A stretch of DNA of 64,000 bases from Sediminicola sp963974715. Lineage in GTDB: Bacteria > Bacteroidota > Bacteroidia > Flavobacteriales > Flavobacteriaceae. The notes below the pieces were generated by a model that ran no database searches, was not told the origin of the DNA, and worked only from the letters and a program-made list of their open reading frames with translations. A program made the translations under genes and the position numbers. Positions 32,191-42,350 of the stretch are shown piece after piece. The stretch covers positions 186,001 through 250,000 of the forward strand of contig CAXBDK010000003.1 in NCBI GenBank assembly GCA_963974715.1, in the 5' to 3' direction. Numbering within the stretch: the stretch's first letter is position 1; every line of letters starts with the position of its first letter.

Positions 32191-35100
32191 ATGGCAAGAA
32201 TTTTAGGGTTGGATTTGGGGACTAATTCCGCTGGATGGGCGATTGTTGATAACGATGAAAATGAATTCTCTCTCGTAGATAAAGGTGTTAGAATATTTTC
32301 TGAGGGAGTAAAATCTGAAAAAGGTATTGAAAGTTCTCGTGCAGCTGAACGCACCGGTTATAGAAGTGCAAGAAAAATTAAGTATCGCAGGAAGTTACGA
32401 AAATACGAGACACTTAAAGTTTTGTCCATAAATGGAATGTGTCCATTATCGACAGAAGAAGTTGAAGAGTGGAAAAAGAGTGGTTTTAAGGACTACCCAT
32501 TGAATCCTAAGTTTATATTATGGTTGCGAACAAATGATGATGAAAATATTAATCCATATTTTTTTAGAGATAGAGCAAGTAAACAAAAAGTAACCTTATA
32601 TGAATTAGGACGAGCTTTGTATCACATTGCTCAAAGGCGCGGTTTTTTAAGTAATAGATTAGACCAATCAGCAGAAGGTGTTTTTGAAGAGCACAACCCT
32701 CAAATTCAGTCTTTCATTGAAGACTTAGATTCTGTAAATTCCATTCTTGATGAGCTAAAAGATTATTTTATTAATCTTGGAATCATAGATTTAGCTGAAA
32801 AAGGAGGTTTTAAAAAAGATTTGGATGATGGAGAAAAGAAATTAAAAACACTTTATAATTCACTGGTTGCAATAGCCAAAAAGAATGAAAGTGATATTGT
32901 AAAATGTAAAGAGGAACTTATTGTTCGATTAAATAAGAAAGAAGATTTAGGAAAGGTAAAAGGTGAAATTAAAGAGATTTCACAAGCTATGCTTGATGGA
33001 AATTTTAACACTTTAGGTCAATATTTTTATAGTTTATATAACAAAGGGAAAATCAGAAATCAATATACTTCTCGGGAGGAACATTATCTTGAAGAGTTTA
33101 TAATTATATGTAAAGTTCAAGGAATTAAAGGAGTTGATGACAATGAAAAATTACCCGAAAAGAAATTTACTGGTTTAGTTAAAGATTTATATCGAGCAAT
33201 ATTTTTTCAAAGACCATTAAAATCACAAAAAGGATTAATAGGCAAATGTTCTTTTGAAAAAAGTAAATCACGTTGTGCCATTTCGCATCCTGATTTTGAA
33301 GAATACAGAATGTGGACGTATTTGAATACCATAAAAATAGGAACTCAAAGTCAAAAAAAATTACGCTTTTTAACGCAAGAAGAAAAATCAAAGTTGGTTC
33401 CTAAATTCTACAGAAAAAACGACTTTAATTTTGAAATTTTAGCCAAAGAGTTAGTTGAAAAAGGATCAAGTTTTGGTTTCTATAAATCTTCAAAGAAGAA
33501 CGAGTTTTTTTATTGGTTTAATTACAAGCCATCCGACACTGTTTCGGCTTGTCAAGTTTCAGCTTCTTTGAGAAATGTAGTTGGGGAAGATTGGAAAACA
33601 AAAACATTCACATATAAAGCATTAAGTTCAAAAAAAGAGGAAGTTTCAAAATCTGTAGATTATAAAGATTTATGGCATTTACTTTCAGTTGCAACTTCTG
33701 ATATATATCTGTATGATTTTGCCAAAGAAAAATTGGGATTCGATGATAAAAGCGCAAAAGCATTTAGTAAAACTAAATTGAAAAAAGATTTTGCCAGTTT
33801 GAGTTTGTCAGCAATTACAAAAATTCTACCCTATATTAAAGAAGGATTACTTTATTCTCATGCAGTTTTTATGGCAAATATTAAAAACATTGTTGATAAA
33901 GATATTTGGCAAGATGATGAGCGGCGAAATTATATTAAAAATCAAATCTCTAAAATAGTTGAAAATTACACTTTTGAAAAAAATCAATTAGAAGTAGTTA
34001 ACGGACTTATAAGGGAAAGTAAACTAAAAGAAGAATATTATTCCAAAGAAGCAGAATCCATTTATAAAAAGGATTTAGCCAATAAATTAATGCCATTTTA
34101 CAAAAACAATGGTATTGAAACTAAATCGGAACAAAAAGAAATCTTCGATAGTTTATTCCCTGTTTTTATAGAACAATTAAAGAAATATGAGTTTATAAAA
34201 GTAAAGAGAGTGGATGAAATAGTTTTAGAATTTCTTTCAGGAGAAAACGAAAATGGAGAAGTTTTTTGTAACAATCCAAAGCAATTAAAAAAATTATATC
34301 ATCCATCAGATATTGACGTTTTCAAAAAGAAAATTATCAAAGATGAGTTTGGAAATGAAAAGGTAGTGTTGGGAAGTCCGTTAATCAATTCAATTAAAAA
34401 CCCAATGGCACTGCGTGCGCTGCATCAACTGAGAAAAGTTTTGAATACGCTTATTCTTGATGGTCAAGTTGATGAAAATACTCGAATTCATATTGAAATG
34501 GCGCGTGAATTAAATAATGCTAACAAAAGAAAAGGAATTCAGGATTATCAGAATGAGAACAGAAAATTTAGAGAAGATGCCATTAAGGAAATCAAGAAAC
34601 TCTATTTTGAAGACTGTAAAAAGGAAGTGGAGCCAACCGAAGAAGATATTTTACGTTACCAACTTTGGACTGAACAAGGGAAATGTGAAATATATGAGCA
34701 AGGAAATAATATTAGTATTTGTGATATTATAGGAAGTAATCCTGTCTATGATATTGAGCATACAATTCCAAGAAGTATTTCTCAGGATAATTCTCAAATG
34801 AACAAAACTTTATGCAGTCAGCGTTTTAATAGAGAGATAAAAAAGAAAAAAATGCCAATTGAGCTGAATAATCATTTAGAAATTCTACCAAGAATTGCTC
34901 ATTGGAAAGAAGAAGCTGATAATTTGTCAAGAGAAATTGATATTATTAGTCGCTCTATAAAAGCAGCGTCAACTAAAGGAATTAAAGACAAGAAAATAAG
35001 AAGAAGACATTATCTTGCTTTAAAGCGAGATTATCTTAAAGGGAAATACGACCGTTTTGTTTGGGAAGAACCAAGAGTTGGGTTTAAAAATAGCCAAATT

Positions 35101-36507
35101 CCAGATACCGGGATTATTACGAAATATGCACAAGCTTATTTAAAATCATATTTTAAAAGAGTTGAAAGCGTAAAAGGAGGAATGGTTGCCGAGTTTAGAA
35201 AACAATGGGGAATTCAAGAAAGTTTTATTGATGAAAACGGTTTTAAACAATATAAAGAAAAAGATAGAAGCAAACATACGCATCACACCATTGATGCAAT
35301 TACGATTGCTTGTATGACCAAAGATAAATATGATGTTTTAGCTCATGCTTGGAAATTGGAAGATGAAAAAAATAAAAAAGAAGCGAAAGCCGTTATAGAA
35401 CAAGCGAAGCCTTGGAAAACCTTCAAAGAAGATTTGCTAAAAATTGAAGAAGAAATTTTGGTTTCACACTACACTCCAGATAACGTAAAAAAACAATCTA
35501 AAAAGATTGTTAGAGTTCGGGGCAAAAAGCAGTATGTTGCCGAAATTGAAAGAGATATTAACGGAAAAGCCGTTTCTAAAAAGGATAGGAATGGAAAAAC
35601 TATTTACAAATTAGATAAAGACGGAAAAAAACTTCCAAGATTACAACAAGGAGATACCATCAGAGGCTCGTTGCACCAAGACAGTATTTATGGAGCTATT
35701 AAAAACCCTTTAAATAAAGAAGAGATTCGCTATGTTATTCGGAAAGATTTAGAAAGTTTAAAAGCTAATGATATTGAAAATATTGTTGATGAATCAGTAA
35801 AAGAAAAAGTAAAAGAAGCTGTTGCAAATAAAGTGCTGTTACTTTCATCAAATGCTCAACAGAAAAATAAATTAGACGGAAAAGTTTGGATGAATCAAGA
35901 AAAGCAAGTTCCAATAAATAAAGTTAGAATTTATGCTAATTCTGTTAAAAATCCTTTAGAAATAAAGGAACATAGTTTATTGTCAAAATCAAGACACGAG
36001 CACAAACAGAAAGTTTATGGACAAAATGACGAGAATTATGGAATTGCCATTTATGAAGGAATAGATAAGAAAGGTAAATTAAAAAGAGTTTTTGAACCGA
36101 TAAATAATAAAGAAGCGGGAAAATATTTTAAATTAAGTAATAGAGAATTTAACCAGGAGTATAGTATTGTTGAAAATCCTGATGGCAAGACAGGATTACC
36201 TTTAAAGTATATTCTTAAAAAAGGGGTAATGGTTTTATTTTACAAAGACTCTGCAGATGAAATTTATGATATTGGTGTAAAAGATTTAAATAAAAGACTT
36301 TATAAGCTATCAAAGTTTGACGCCCAAGGCAGATTAACTTTTAGGTCTCATTTTGAAGCCAGACAAGCTAGTGAACTTAAAGAATTTTATAATGTAGATT
36401 TTGAAAGTCCATTGGAACAAGTTAGATTACAAGTCAGTAAATTAGATATTTTGGTTGAAGGTTATGAGTTTATTATGACCTCGACTGGCAAAATTATTCT
36501 TAAATAA
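32191..36507 (+). CDS. cas9: CRISPR-associated endonuclease Cas9, subtype II-C
   Basis: A 1438-residue RNA-guided DNA nuclease. RuvC-I is GLDLGTNSAGWAI with D8. An Arg-rich bridge helix follows (about 50-75; RTGYRSARKIKYRRKLRKYE). RuvC-II is IHIEMARELNNANKR with E769. HNH is YDIEHTIPRS with D854 and H857 and a downstream SQRFNREIK. RuvC-III is HHTIDAITIAC with H1032 and D1035. All catalytic residues are present, so it should be active. The length falls in the long Bacteroidota II-C group, and no csn2 or cas4 is nearby. Codon use (AAA, GAA, TTA, ATT) is much AT-richer than core genes, a sign of transfer. The C-terminal part holds the PAM-reading region, whose PAM is not predictable by eye. Confidence 0.98.
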   Translation: MARILGLDLGTNSAGWAIVDNDENEFSLVDKGVRIFSEGVKSEKGIESSRAAERTGYRSARKIKYRRKLRKYETLKVLSINGMCPLSTEEVEEWKKSGFKDYPLNPKFILWLRTNDDENINPYFFRDRASKQKVTLYELGRALYHIAQRRGFLSNRLDQSAEGVFEEHNPQIQSFIEDLDSVNSILDELKDYFINLGIIDLAEKGGFKKDLDDGEKKLKTLYNSLVAIAKKNESDIVKCKEELIVRLNKKEDLGKVKGEIKEISQAMLDGNFNTLGQYFYSLYNKGKIRNQYTSREEHYLEEFIIICKVQGIKGVDDNEKLPEKKFTGLVKDLYRAIFFQRPLKSQKGLIGKCSFEKSKSRCAISHPDFEEYRMWTYLNTIKIGTQSQKKLRFLTQEEKSKLVPKFYRKNDFNFEILAKELVEKGSSFGFYKSSKKNEFFYWFNYKPSDTVSACQVSASLRNVVGEDWKTKTFTYKALSSKKEEVSKSVDYKDLWHLLSVATSDIYLYDFAKEKLGFDDKSAKAFSKTKLKKDFASLSLSAITKILPYIKEGLLYSHAVFMANIKNIVDKDIWQDDERRNYIKNQISKIVENYTFEKNQLEVVNGLIRESKLKEEYYSKEAESIYKKDLANKLMPFYKNNGIETKSEQKEIFDSLFPVFIEQLKKYEFIKVKRVDEIVLEFLSGENENGEVFCNNPKQLKKLYHPSDIDVFKKKIIKDEFGNEKVVLGSPLINSIKNPMALRALHQLRKVLNTLILDGQVDENTRIHIEMARELNNANKRKGIQDYQNENRKFREDAIKEIKKLYFEDCKKEVEPTEEDILRYQLWTEQGKCEIYEQGNNISICDIIGSNPVYDIEHTIPRSISQDNSQMNKTLCSQRFNREIKKKKMPIELNNHLEILPRIAHWKEEADNLSREIDIISRSIKAASTKGIKDKKIRRRHYLALKRDYLKGKYDRFVWEEPRVGFKNSQIPDTGIITKYAQAYLKSYFKRVESVKGGMVAEFRKQWGIQESFIDENGFKQYKEKDRSKHTHHTIDAITIACMTKDKYDVLAHAWKLEDEKNKKEAKAVIEQAKPWKTFKEDLLKIEEEILVSHYTPDNVKKQSKKIVRVRGKKQYVAEIERDINGKAVSKKDRNGKTIYKLDKDGKKLPRLQQGDTIRGSLHQDSIYGAIKNPLNKEEIRYVIRKDLESLKANDIENIVDESVKEKVKEAVANKVLLLSSNAQQKNKLDGKVWMNQEKQVPINKVRIYANSVKNPLEIKEHSLLSKSRHEHKQKVYGQNDENYGIAIYEGIDKKGKLKRVFEPINNKEAGKYFKLSNREFNQEYSIVENPDGKTGLPLKYILKKGVMVLFYKDSADEIYDIGVKDLNKRLYKLSKFDAQGRLTFRSHFEARQASELKEFYNVDFESPLEQVRLQVSKLDILVEGYEFIMTSTGKIILK

Positions 36508-36556
36508 ATTTGCTTTACGTTCATTGACATAAGATTTTCATAATTTTAAACATCTC

Positions 36557-36569
36557 AAAACACGATATC
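36557..36569 (+). repeat. Decayed CRISPR repeat remnant at the cas9 end
   Basis: AAAACACGATATC matches the last 13 bases of the CRISPR repeat exactly, while upstream bases do not match. It is followed by a spacer-length 30-base segment (36570-36599) and the first intact repeat. This is the degenerate end of the array. Confidence 0.75.
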
Positions 36570-36599
36570 TGTTTTCGGTGACCTTAAGGCGCCTACTGC

Positions 36600-39500
36600 G
36601 TTGTGGTTTGATTGAAGATTAGAAAACACGATATCAAGTGACCCCATCCAGATATCCGAACTCAGGTTGTGGTTTGATTGAAGATTAGAAAACACGATAT
36701 CGGTTGAGCGGTGCCGTTACCTGGATGTATAGTTGTGGTTTGATTGAAGATTAGAAAACACGATATCCACAAAGTATATAATGATAGCGTCCATAGGTTG
36801 TGGTTTGATTGAAGATTAGAAAACACGATATCTTTTGATGAGTATTATCGTACCGAAATGAGTTGTGGTTTGATTGAAGATTAGAAAACACGATATCCCC
36901 GTACCAAATTCCATGTAGGCCGCATAGTTGTGGTTTGATTGAAGATTAGAAAACACGATATCCTAACATCGGGCTTTGACTCCCTTTTCTTAGTTGTGGT
37001 TTGATTGAAGATTAGAAAACACGATATCTAACGACCACTTCATCATCTATTACGTTAAGTTGTGGTTTGATTGAAGATTAGAAAACACGATATCGAAAAA
37101 TGATTTCCAGGCAAGCCACTATTAGTTGTGGTTTGATTGAAGATTAGAAAACACGATATCGATGTGGTTCGTTGCCTTTTCTATAAATGAGTTGTGGTTT
37201 GATTGAAGATTAGAAAACACGATATCCGCGGTCGTTTTCATCTATACTTATCATTGGTTGTGGTTTGATTGAAGATTAGAAAACACGATATCTGAATCAG
37301 AGATACAGCAAGAGTTCGTCAAGTTGTGGTTTGATTGAAGATTAGAAAACACGATATCAAACGATTTCATTGAATTGGGCACAAGCTCGTTGTGGTTTGA
37401 TTGAAGATTAGAAAACACGATATCAATAATTGTAACAACTAAGAAGATTATTAAGTTGTGGTTTGATTGAAGATTAGAAAACACGATATCTCCAAGAAAA
37501 ACAGATTGCAGACCATCCTGTTGTGGTTTGATTGAAGATTAGAAAACACGATATCAAATTCACAAGATTGAAAGCTGCCCATTTGTTGTGGTTTGATTGA
37601 AGATTAGAAAACACGATATCGAAATGAAGGTAAGCCGTACCGAGACAATAGTTGTGGTTTGATTGAAGATTAGAAAACACGATATCAATTGGAAACCATC
37701 CATTTTCATGCCCAAGTTGTGGTTTGATTGAAGATTAGAAAACACGATATCAATACTTTCCCTACCGCAGTAAGATACGAGTTGTGGTTTGATTGAAGAT
37801 TAGAAAACACGATATCTTTCCACGAAATGGCGGAAATGCCGTTTGTGTTGTGGTTTGATTGAAGATTAGAAAACACGATATCAAAGCGGCCAAACTTCTT
37901 ACCAAGGCAAGGTTGTGGTTTGATTGAAGATTAGAAAACACGATATCCATGAGACGGGAGGCTTCGAGCACGACACGGTTGTGGTTTGATTGAAGATTAG
38001 AAAACACGATATCTTTTCTTCCTCTAAGGTTTTAATATCTATAGTTGTGGTTTGATTGAAGATTAGAAAACACGATATCATGCGAACATCAAGGAACTGA
38101 TGGAGGGAAGTTGTGGTTTGATTGAAGATTAGAAAACACGATATCTTTTCCAAGATTCGCTCGAACATTTCAAATGTTGTGGTTTGATTGAAGATTAGAA
38201 AACACGATATCTGACCACAGTGGCGTCCGTTCCGACAAGCAGTTGTGGTTTGATTGAAGATTAGAAAACACGATATCCGGAACCACCTGCGGAACTGGAC
38301 GATAAAGGTTGTGGTTTGATTGAAGATTAGAAAACACGATATCTGATGGTGACAGCACTATAGACGCTGGGGAGTTGTGGTTTGATTGAAGATTAGAAAA
38401 CACGATATCCAAAAACGCAATGGGAGAATCAACGACAGGTTGTGGTTTGATTGAAGATTAGAAAACACGATATCGTATGGATATGGCAAAAGTCCCTTTA
38501 TGTAGTTGTGGTTTGATTGAAGATTAGAAAACACGATATCAAAAGAGGACAGAATAAGCCAAATACAAAGGTTGTGGTTTGATTGAAGATTAGAAAACAC
38601 GATATCACAAAGCGGAAGAACAAAAAAAGCACACCAGTTGTGGTTTGATTGAAGATTAGAAAACACGATATCATCACGATTTCGTTGCAAATTACCACAA
38701 TAGTTGTGGTTTGATTGAAGATTAGAAAACACGATATCACCAGAACGATTGCAAGCGACACGGGCGAGTTGTGGTTTGATTGAAGATTAGAAAACACGAT
38801 ATCGGAACGATTTTTACGACCTTGACAAAGATGGTTGTGGTTTGATTGAAGATTAGAAAACACGATATCTTTCCACGAAATGGCGGAAATGCCGTTTGTG
38901 TTGTGGTTTGATTGAAGATTAGAAAACACGATATCCGGCTAAGATAATACATTACTTGCTTGTACGTTGTGGTTTGATTGAAGATTAGAAAACACAATAT
39001 CGTTGGGCGGTGGCGTGGAAGTCATAGAACAGTTGTGGTTTGATTGAAGATTAGAAAACACGATATCCCTTCAATGCGATCGAAACCCGTGTTTATAGTT
39101 GTGGTTTGATTGAAGATTAGAAAACACGATATCACTATGCCCATCATTAATGTCCCTGATAAGTTGTGGTTTGATTGAAGATTAGAAAACACGATATCAT
39201 ACCTAAAACTTTCCATGCGCATTCGCTCGTTGTGGTTTGATTGAAGATTAGAAAACACGATATCAAGATCGCTCAACCATGCAAGATTGACAGCGTTGTG
39301 GTTTGATTGAAGATTAGAAAACACGATATCAAATGGCCTTACGACAGCGGACTATACCTAGTTGTGGTTTGATTGAAGATTAGAAAACACGATATCCCGG
39401 TGTCGATATCATCATTTGGCTGTGTACGTTGTGGTTTGATTGAAGATTAGAAAACACGATATCAAATATTACTTTCCATGGCCAATGTAATAGGTTGTGG

Positions 39501-40713
39501 TTTGATTGAAGATTAGAAAACACGATATCGGGACATTTCAACGTAACGGTAAGTCAGGAGTTGTGGTTTGATTGAAGATTAGAAAACACGATATCCAGAA
39601 ACAACAGGAAGAGGTAAAGCGATAGTTGTGGTTTGATTGAAGATTAGAAAACACGATATCTTTTGCCAGAAGGTACAACGGCCCCGGCTAGTTGTGGTTT
39701 GATTGAAGATTAGAAAACACGATATCCACCAATTACGTTTCTGGTTTTGCAGGTGCGTTGTGGTTTGATTGAAGATTAGAAAACACGATATCACCTTCTT
39801 TTGGACATCATCAACAAGAGCGGTTGTGGTTTGATTGAAGATTAGAAAACACGATATCTAACATAGAAAACGTCAATACCCGATTACAGTTGTGGTTTGA
39901 TTGAAGATTAGAAAACACGATATCTGCGTAGCTTTTCTTGTCCACCGTTCCATAGTTGTGGTTTGATTGAAGATTAGAAAACACGATATCGGCGAAAGGG
40001 ATGGAAACATCTACTGTTTGGTTGTGGTTTGATTGAAGATTAGAAAACACGATATCGGAAAAGGGAATCTCCCAAGAAGATTTTGAGTTGTGGTTTGATT
40101 GAAGATTAGAAAACACGATATCCGTTGGCTTTGGCACCAAGTTCGGAAAGAGGTTGTGGTTTGATTGAAGATTAGAAAACACGATATCGCTTTCTGGTGG
40201 ACGATAATGGCCGCCTAGTTGTGGTTTGATTGAAGATTAGAAAACACGATATCACTTGAAACGGTCAGGCATACCAACAGTACGTTGTGGTTTGATTGAA
40301 GATTAGAAAACACGATATCCGTCGACGAAAACGGAAAAATAGAAAATTGGTTGTGGTTTGATTGAAGATTAGAAAACACGATATCAAAAGTAGAGGGAAG
40401 GAACAAGCAGAACAGGTTGTGGTTTGATTGAAGATTAGAAAACACGATATCGGATTTAAGAATGATGGTAAACGAATCATTGTTGTGGTTTGATTGAAGA
40501 TTAGAAAACACGATATCCTGTACGTTGTAGGAGTAATCCCCTGTGGGTTGTGGTTTGATTGAAGATTAGAAAACACGATATCAATAGGTACCGGTGTAAC
40601 CATCTCCGATGGTTGTGGTTTGATTGAAGATTAGAAAACACGATATCGTAATCTCCGTGTGTTTTCCTTTACGCCATGTTGTGGTTTGATTGAAGATTAG
40701 AAAACACGATATC
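36600..40713 (+). CRISPR. Type II-C CRISPR array, 63 intact 36-base repeats
   Basis: By hand count there are 63 intact repeats of 36 bases, beginning GTTGTGGTTTGATTGAAG and ending AAAACACGATATC, separated by 62 spacers of 29-31 bases (mostly 30). One more spacer lies between the decayed remnant at 36557 and the first repeat. All repeats are identical except the one at 38966-39001, which has A for G at its position 31. One spacer occurs twice (37817-37846 and 38870-38899). The array is read on the plus strand, from cas9 towards cas2, as judged from the tracrRNA anti-repeat. Reverse-strand ORFs across it are translation artefacts of the repeat. Confidence 0.98.
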
Positions 40714-40960
40714 TGTTGGCCCCTTACCTCCTCATAGTAAAGGAACTAAGCGTGGATATCGTGGCAAAAAATGCTCCTTTTTAGCAGTGATAAGGCTGGA
40801 TTGGGGCATTTTTTGATTTTAAAGGCCTCTTGAATGGGGGTCAAAATAGGGATTATTGCATTTTTCCCAACCTGGATTTCGGCCGGTCTGTGCCACTGTA
40901 GCTACAAAAATATTTAAAGCTACACCTCACCTATGGCGGCGGGTGAGATACCCCCCATTT
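40714..40960. other. Array-flanking region between the last repeat and cas2
   Basis: About 250 bases with no gene. It begins directly after an intact repeat and may contain the acquisition leader if spacers enter at this end. A reverse-strand TATTTTTG (40905-40912) matches the -7 consensus and would point into the array antisense to the crRNAs. No -33 partner is seen. Confidence 0.4.
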
Positions 40961-41290
40961 TTAGAAAAGCTCCAGTTGGGTGGGTTGCGGTTCTTTTGGC
41001 ACTTCCAATTTTCCCCAGAAATTAAGGATATTGCCAAATTGTTTATCCGTAATACGTAGCACACTTACCTTTCCCAAGGGAGGTAAGAGGCGATGGATCC
41101 TTTTTTCGTGTACATCGGCACTTTCACTACTGGCACAATGCCTCATATACACAGAATACTGCATCACGGTAAAACCATCTTTTAGTAGCTCCTTTCTAAA
41201 ACCGGACGCATTTTTGCGGTCGGTGGCCCTATCTGTCGGTAGATCAAAAAATACAAATAACCACATAATTCGGTAACCATTTAATTCCAT
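40961..41290 (-). CDS. cas2: CRISPR-associated protein Cas2
   Basis: A 109-residue Cas2 with the ferredoxin-like fold: beta-1 WLFVFFDLPTD carries the conserved Asp (D16), followed by RKNASGFRKELLKDGFTVMQYSVYMR, typical of type II Cas2. The C-terminus ends PQPTQLELF. It forms the central dimer of the Cas1-Cas2 integrase that inserts new spacers. Its ATG overlaps the cas1 stop by 10 bases, so translation is coupled; cas1 is upstream. Confidence 0.96.
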   Translation of the reverse strand: MELNGYRIMWLFVFFDLPTDRATDRKNASGFRKELLKDGFTVMQYSVYMRHCASSESADVHEKRIHRLLPPLGKVSVLRITDKQFGNILNFWGKLEVPKEPQPTQLELF

Positions 41291-42165
41291 AGGGTTGCAT
41301 ACTTAATTTTCTTTCGTTCCCCGGTAAAGCACTGTTGTAGGGAGCTGGCGGTTTTTTGAAGCCCTACCATTAAAGGGCTCTTTTCTTCCTTAAAATAGAC
41401 CGTTCTTGTCAAGAGGTTCAGGATTTCCGATTTTATAGCGGTGTTCAGTTCTTGTTCCCCATAGGCTTCCATTAAAGAGTATACCAGTTCATCTACCAAG
41501 GGCCTATAAGGCTCCATAATATCATCGGCAAGGGCAAAAGCATTGTATTTGCTCTTATGGTGGATTCCCAAAGTATTTAACAGTCCGCTTCCGGAAAGTG
41601 CCCTAGCGGTCGCCGCCCTAAGAATGGCATATCCATAGTTCAAAAAATTATTTGGGTAATTACCGAACCGTTCCCTTTTAAAGGGCGTTTCAAAGAACTC
41701 CTTCCAATATGCGCTTGCAGCTACTCCCTCCATATTTGAAGTATCCCCGCTCAGCACTTTTTCCGATATATAATCAAATTGGTTCTTCCTATTGGTAATT
41801 CGTTGCAGAAGCAGCCCTTGGTTTTTGATTTTTTCCTGTATGGTCTGCTGCCAAAGTTTCTTTTTCAATGGGACGCTGGCTTCTAACTGAAACCTGAACA
41901 GTTGCTGTTGAATATGATGTCCGTCCAGATTTAGGAACATACCACTTGGCATATGCAGCTTATTGCACAATATGACGGAAGAATTATTCTCGATCAAGAA
42001 ATTGAGCGCTGGAACACTAAGGTAGGTTTCCGGGTGATCGATTACGATAAATCCAATATCCTCGATAGGAATAGTAGCGTTCCGTTCTTGGGTCTCAATA
42101 ACAAGCTGTAGATTTTTGCAGGTTATGGAAGCTTTTTTTTCTATTAAAATGGACCGTTTAAGCAT
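41281..42165 (-). CDS. cas1: CRISPR-associated integrase Cas1 (type II)
   Basis: A 294-residue Cas1. The N-terminal beta domain begins MLKRSILIEKKASITCKN. The helical catalytic domain has the metal-binding Glu in NMEGVAAS (E146), His in LGIHHKSKYNAF (H202 or H203) and Asp in ALADDIMEPYRP (D214 or D215). The FGNYPNNFLNYGYAILRA segment is typical of type II Cas1. It forms the spacer integrase with Cas2. It is transcribed towards the array on the strand opposite to cas9, unlike the common cas9-cas1-cas2 operon. Confidence 0.97.
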   Translation of the reverse strand: MLKRSILIEKKASITCKNLQLVIETQERNATIPIEDIGFIVIDHPETYLSVPALNFLIENNSSVILCNKLHMPSGMFLNLDGHHIQQQLFRFQLEASVPLKKKLWQQTIQEKIKNQGLLLQRITNRKNQFDYISEKVLSGDTSNMEGVAASAYWKEFFETPFKRERFGNYPNNFLNYGYAILRAATARALSGSGLLNTLGIHHKSKYNAFALADDIMEPYRPLVDELVYSLMEAYGEQELNTAIKSEILNLLTRTVYFKEEKSPLMVGLQKTASSLQQCFTGERKKIKYATLWN

Positions 42166-42214
42166 CTTATTACAGTATTGGTTGGTCTGTAATAACTTAT
42201 TTTATGGCCTAATA

Positions 42215-42229
42215 TTGCATAATGCAATT
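42215..42229 (-). promoter_or_regulatory. Palindrome upstream of cas1, possible operator
   Basis: ATTGCAT and ATGCAAT are perfect 7-bp arms around a single A, about 50 bases upstream of the cas1 start. No clear -7 box was recognised beside it, so a regulatory role is only suggested. Confidence 0.3.
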
Positions 42230-42350
42230 TGTAACAGATTGATAAATAACCATTTGTTGCCTATACACAACCCATTAAAACCTTCAAAAAGGAGTGGGAT
42301 ACTTAATTTGTTAGCCTATCTTATCTAAAGGTTATCCTATTGGAATAAGA

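Noticed and set aside
31261..36531. Shared TTCATTGACATA at 31261 and 36520, each just after a stop codon
   Set aside because: Twelve bases only, with different surroundings; too short to call a functional repeat.
37251..40603. Many reverse-strand ORFs of 60-140 codons across the array
   Set aside because: They translate the CRISPR repeat over and over (SNLQSNHN and CFLIFNQTTT runs) and are artefacts.
36600..40713. Array transcribed on the reverse strand from the cas2 side
   Set aside because: The tracrRNA anti-repeat and its terminator are on the reverse strand, so the functional crRNA repeat must be the plus-strand sequence.
40755..40763. GATATCGTG beside the array as an inverted repeat remnant
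   Set aside because: Only nine bases match the complement of the repeat end and GATATC is itself a palindrome, so chance is likely.
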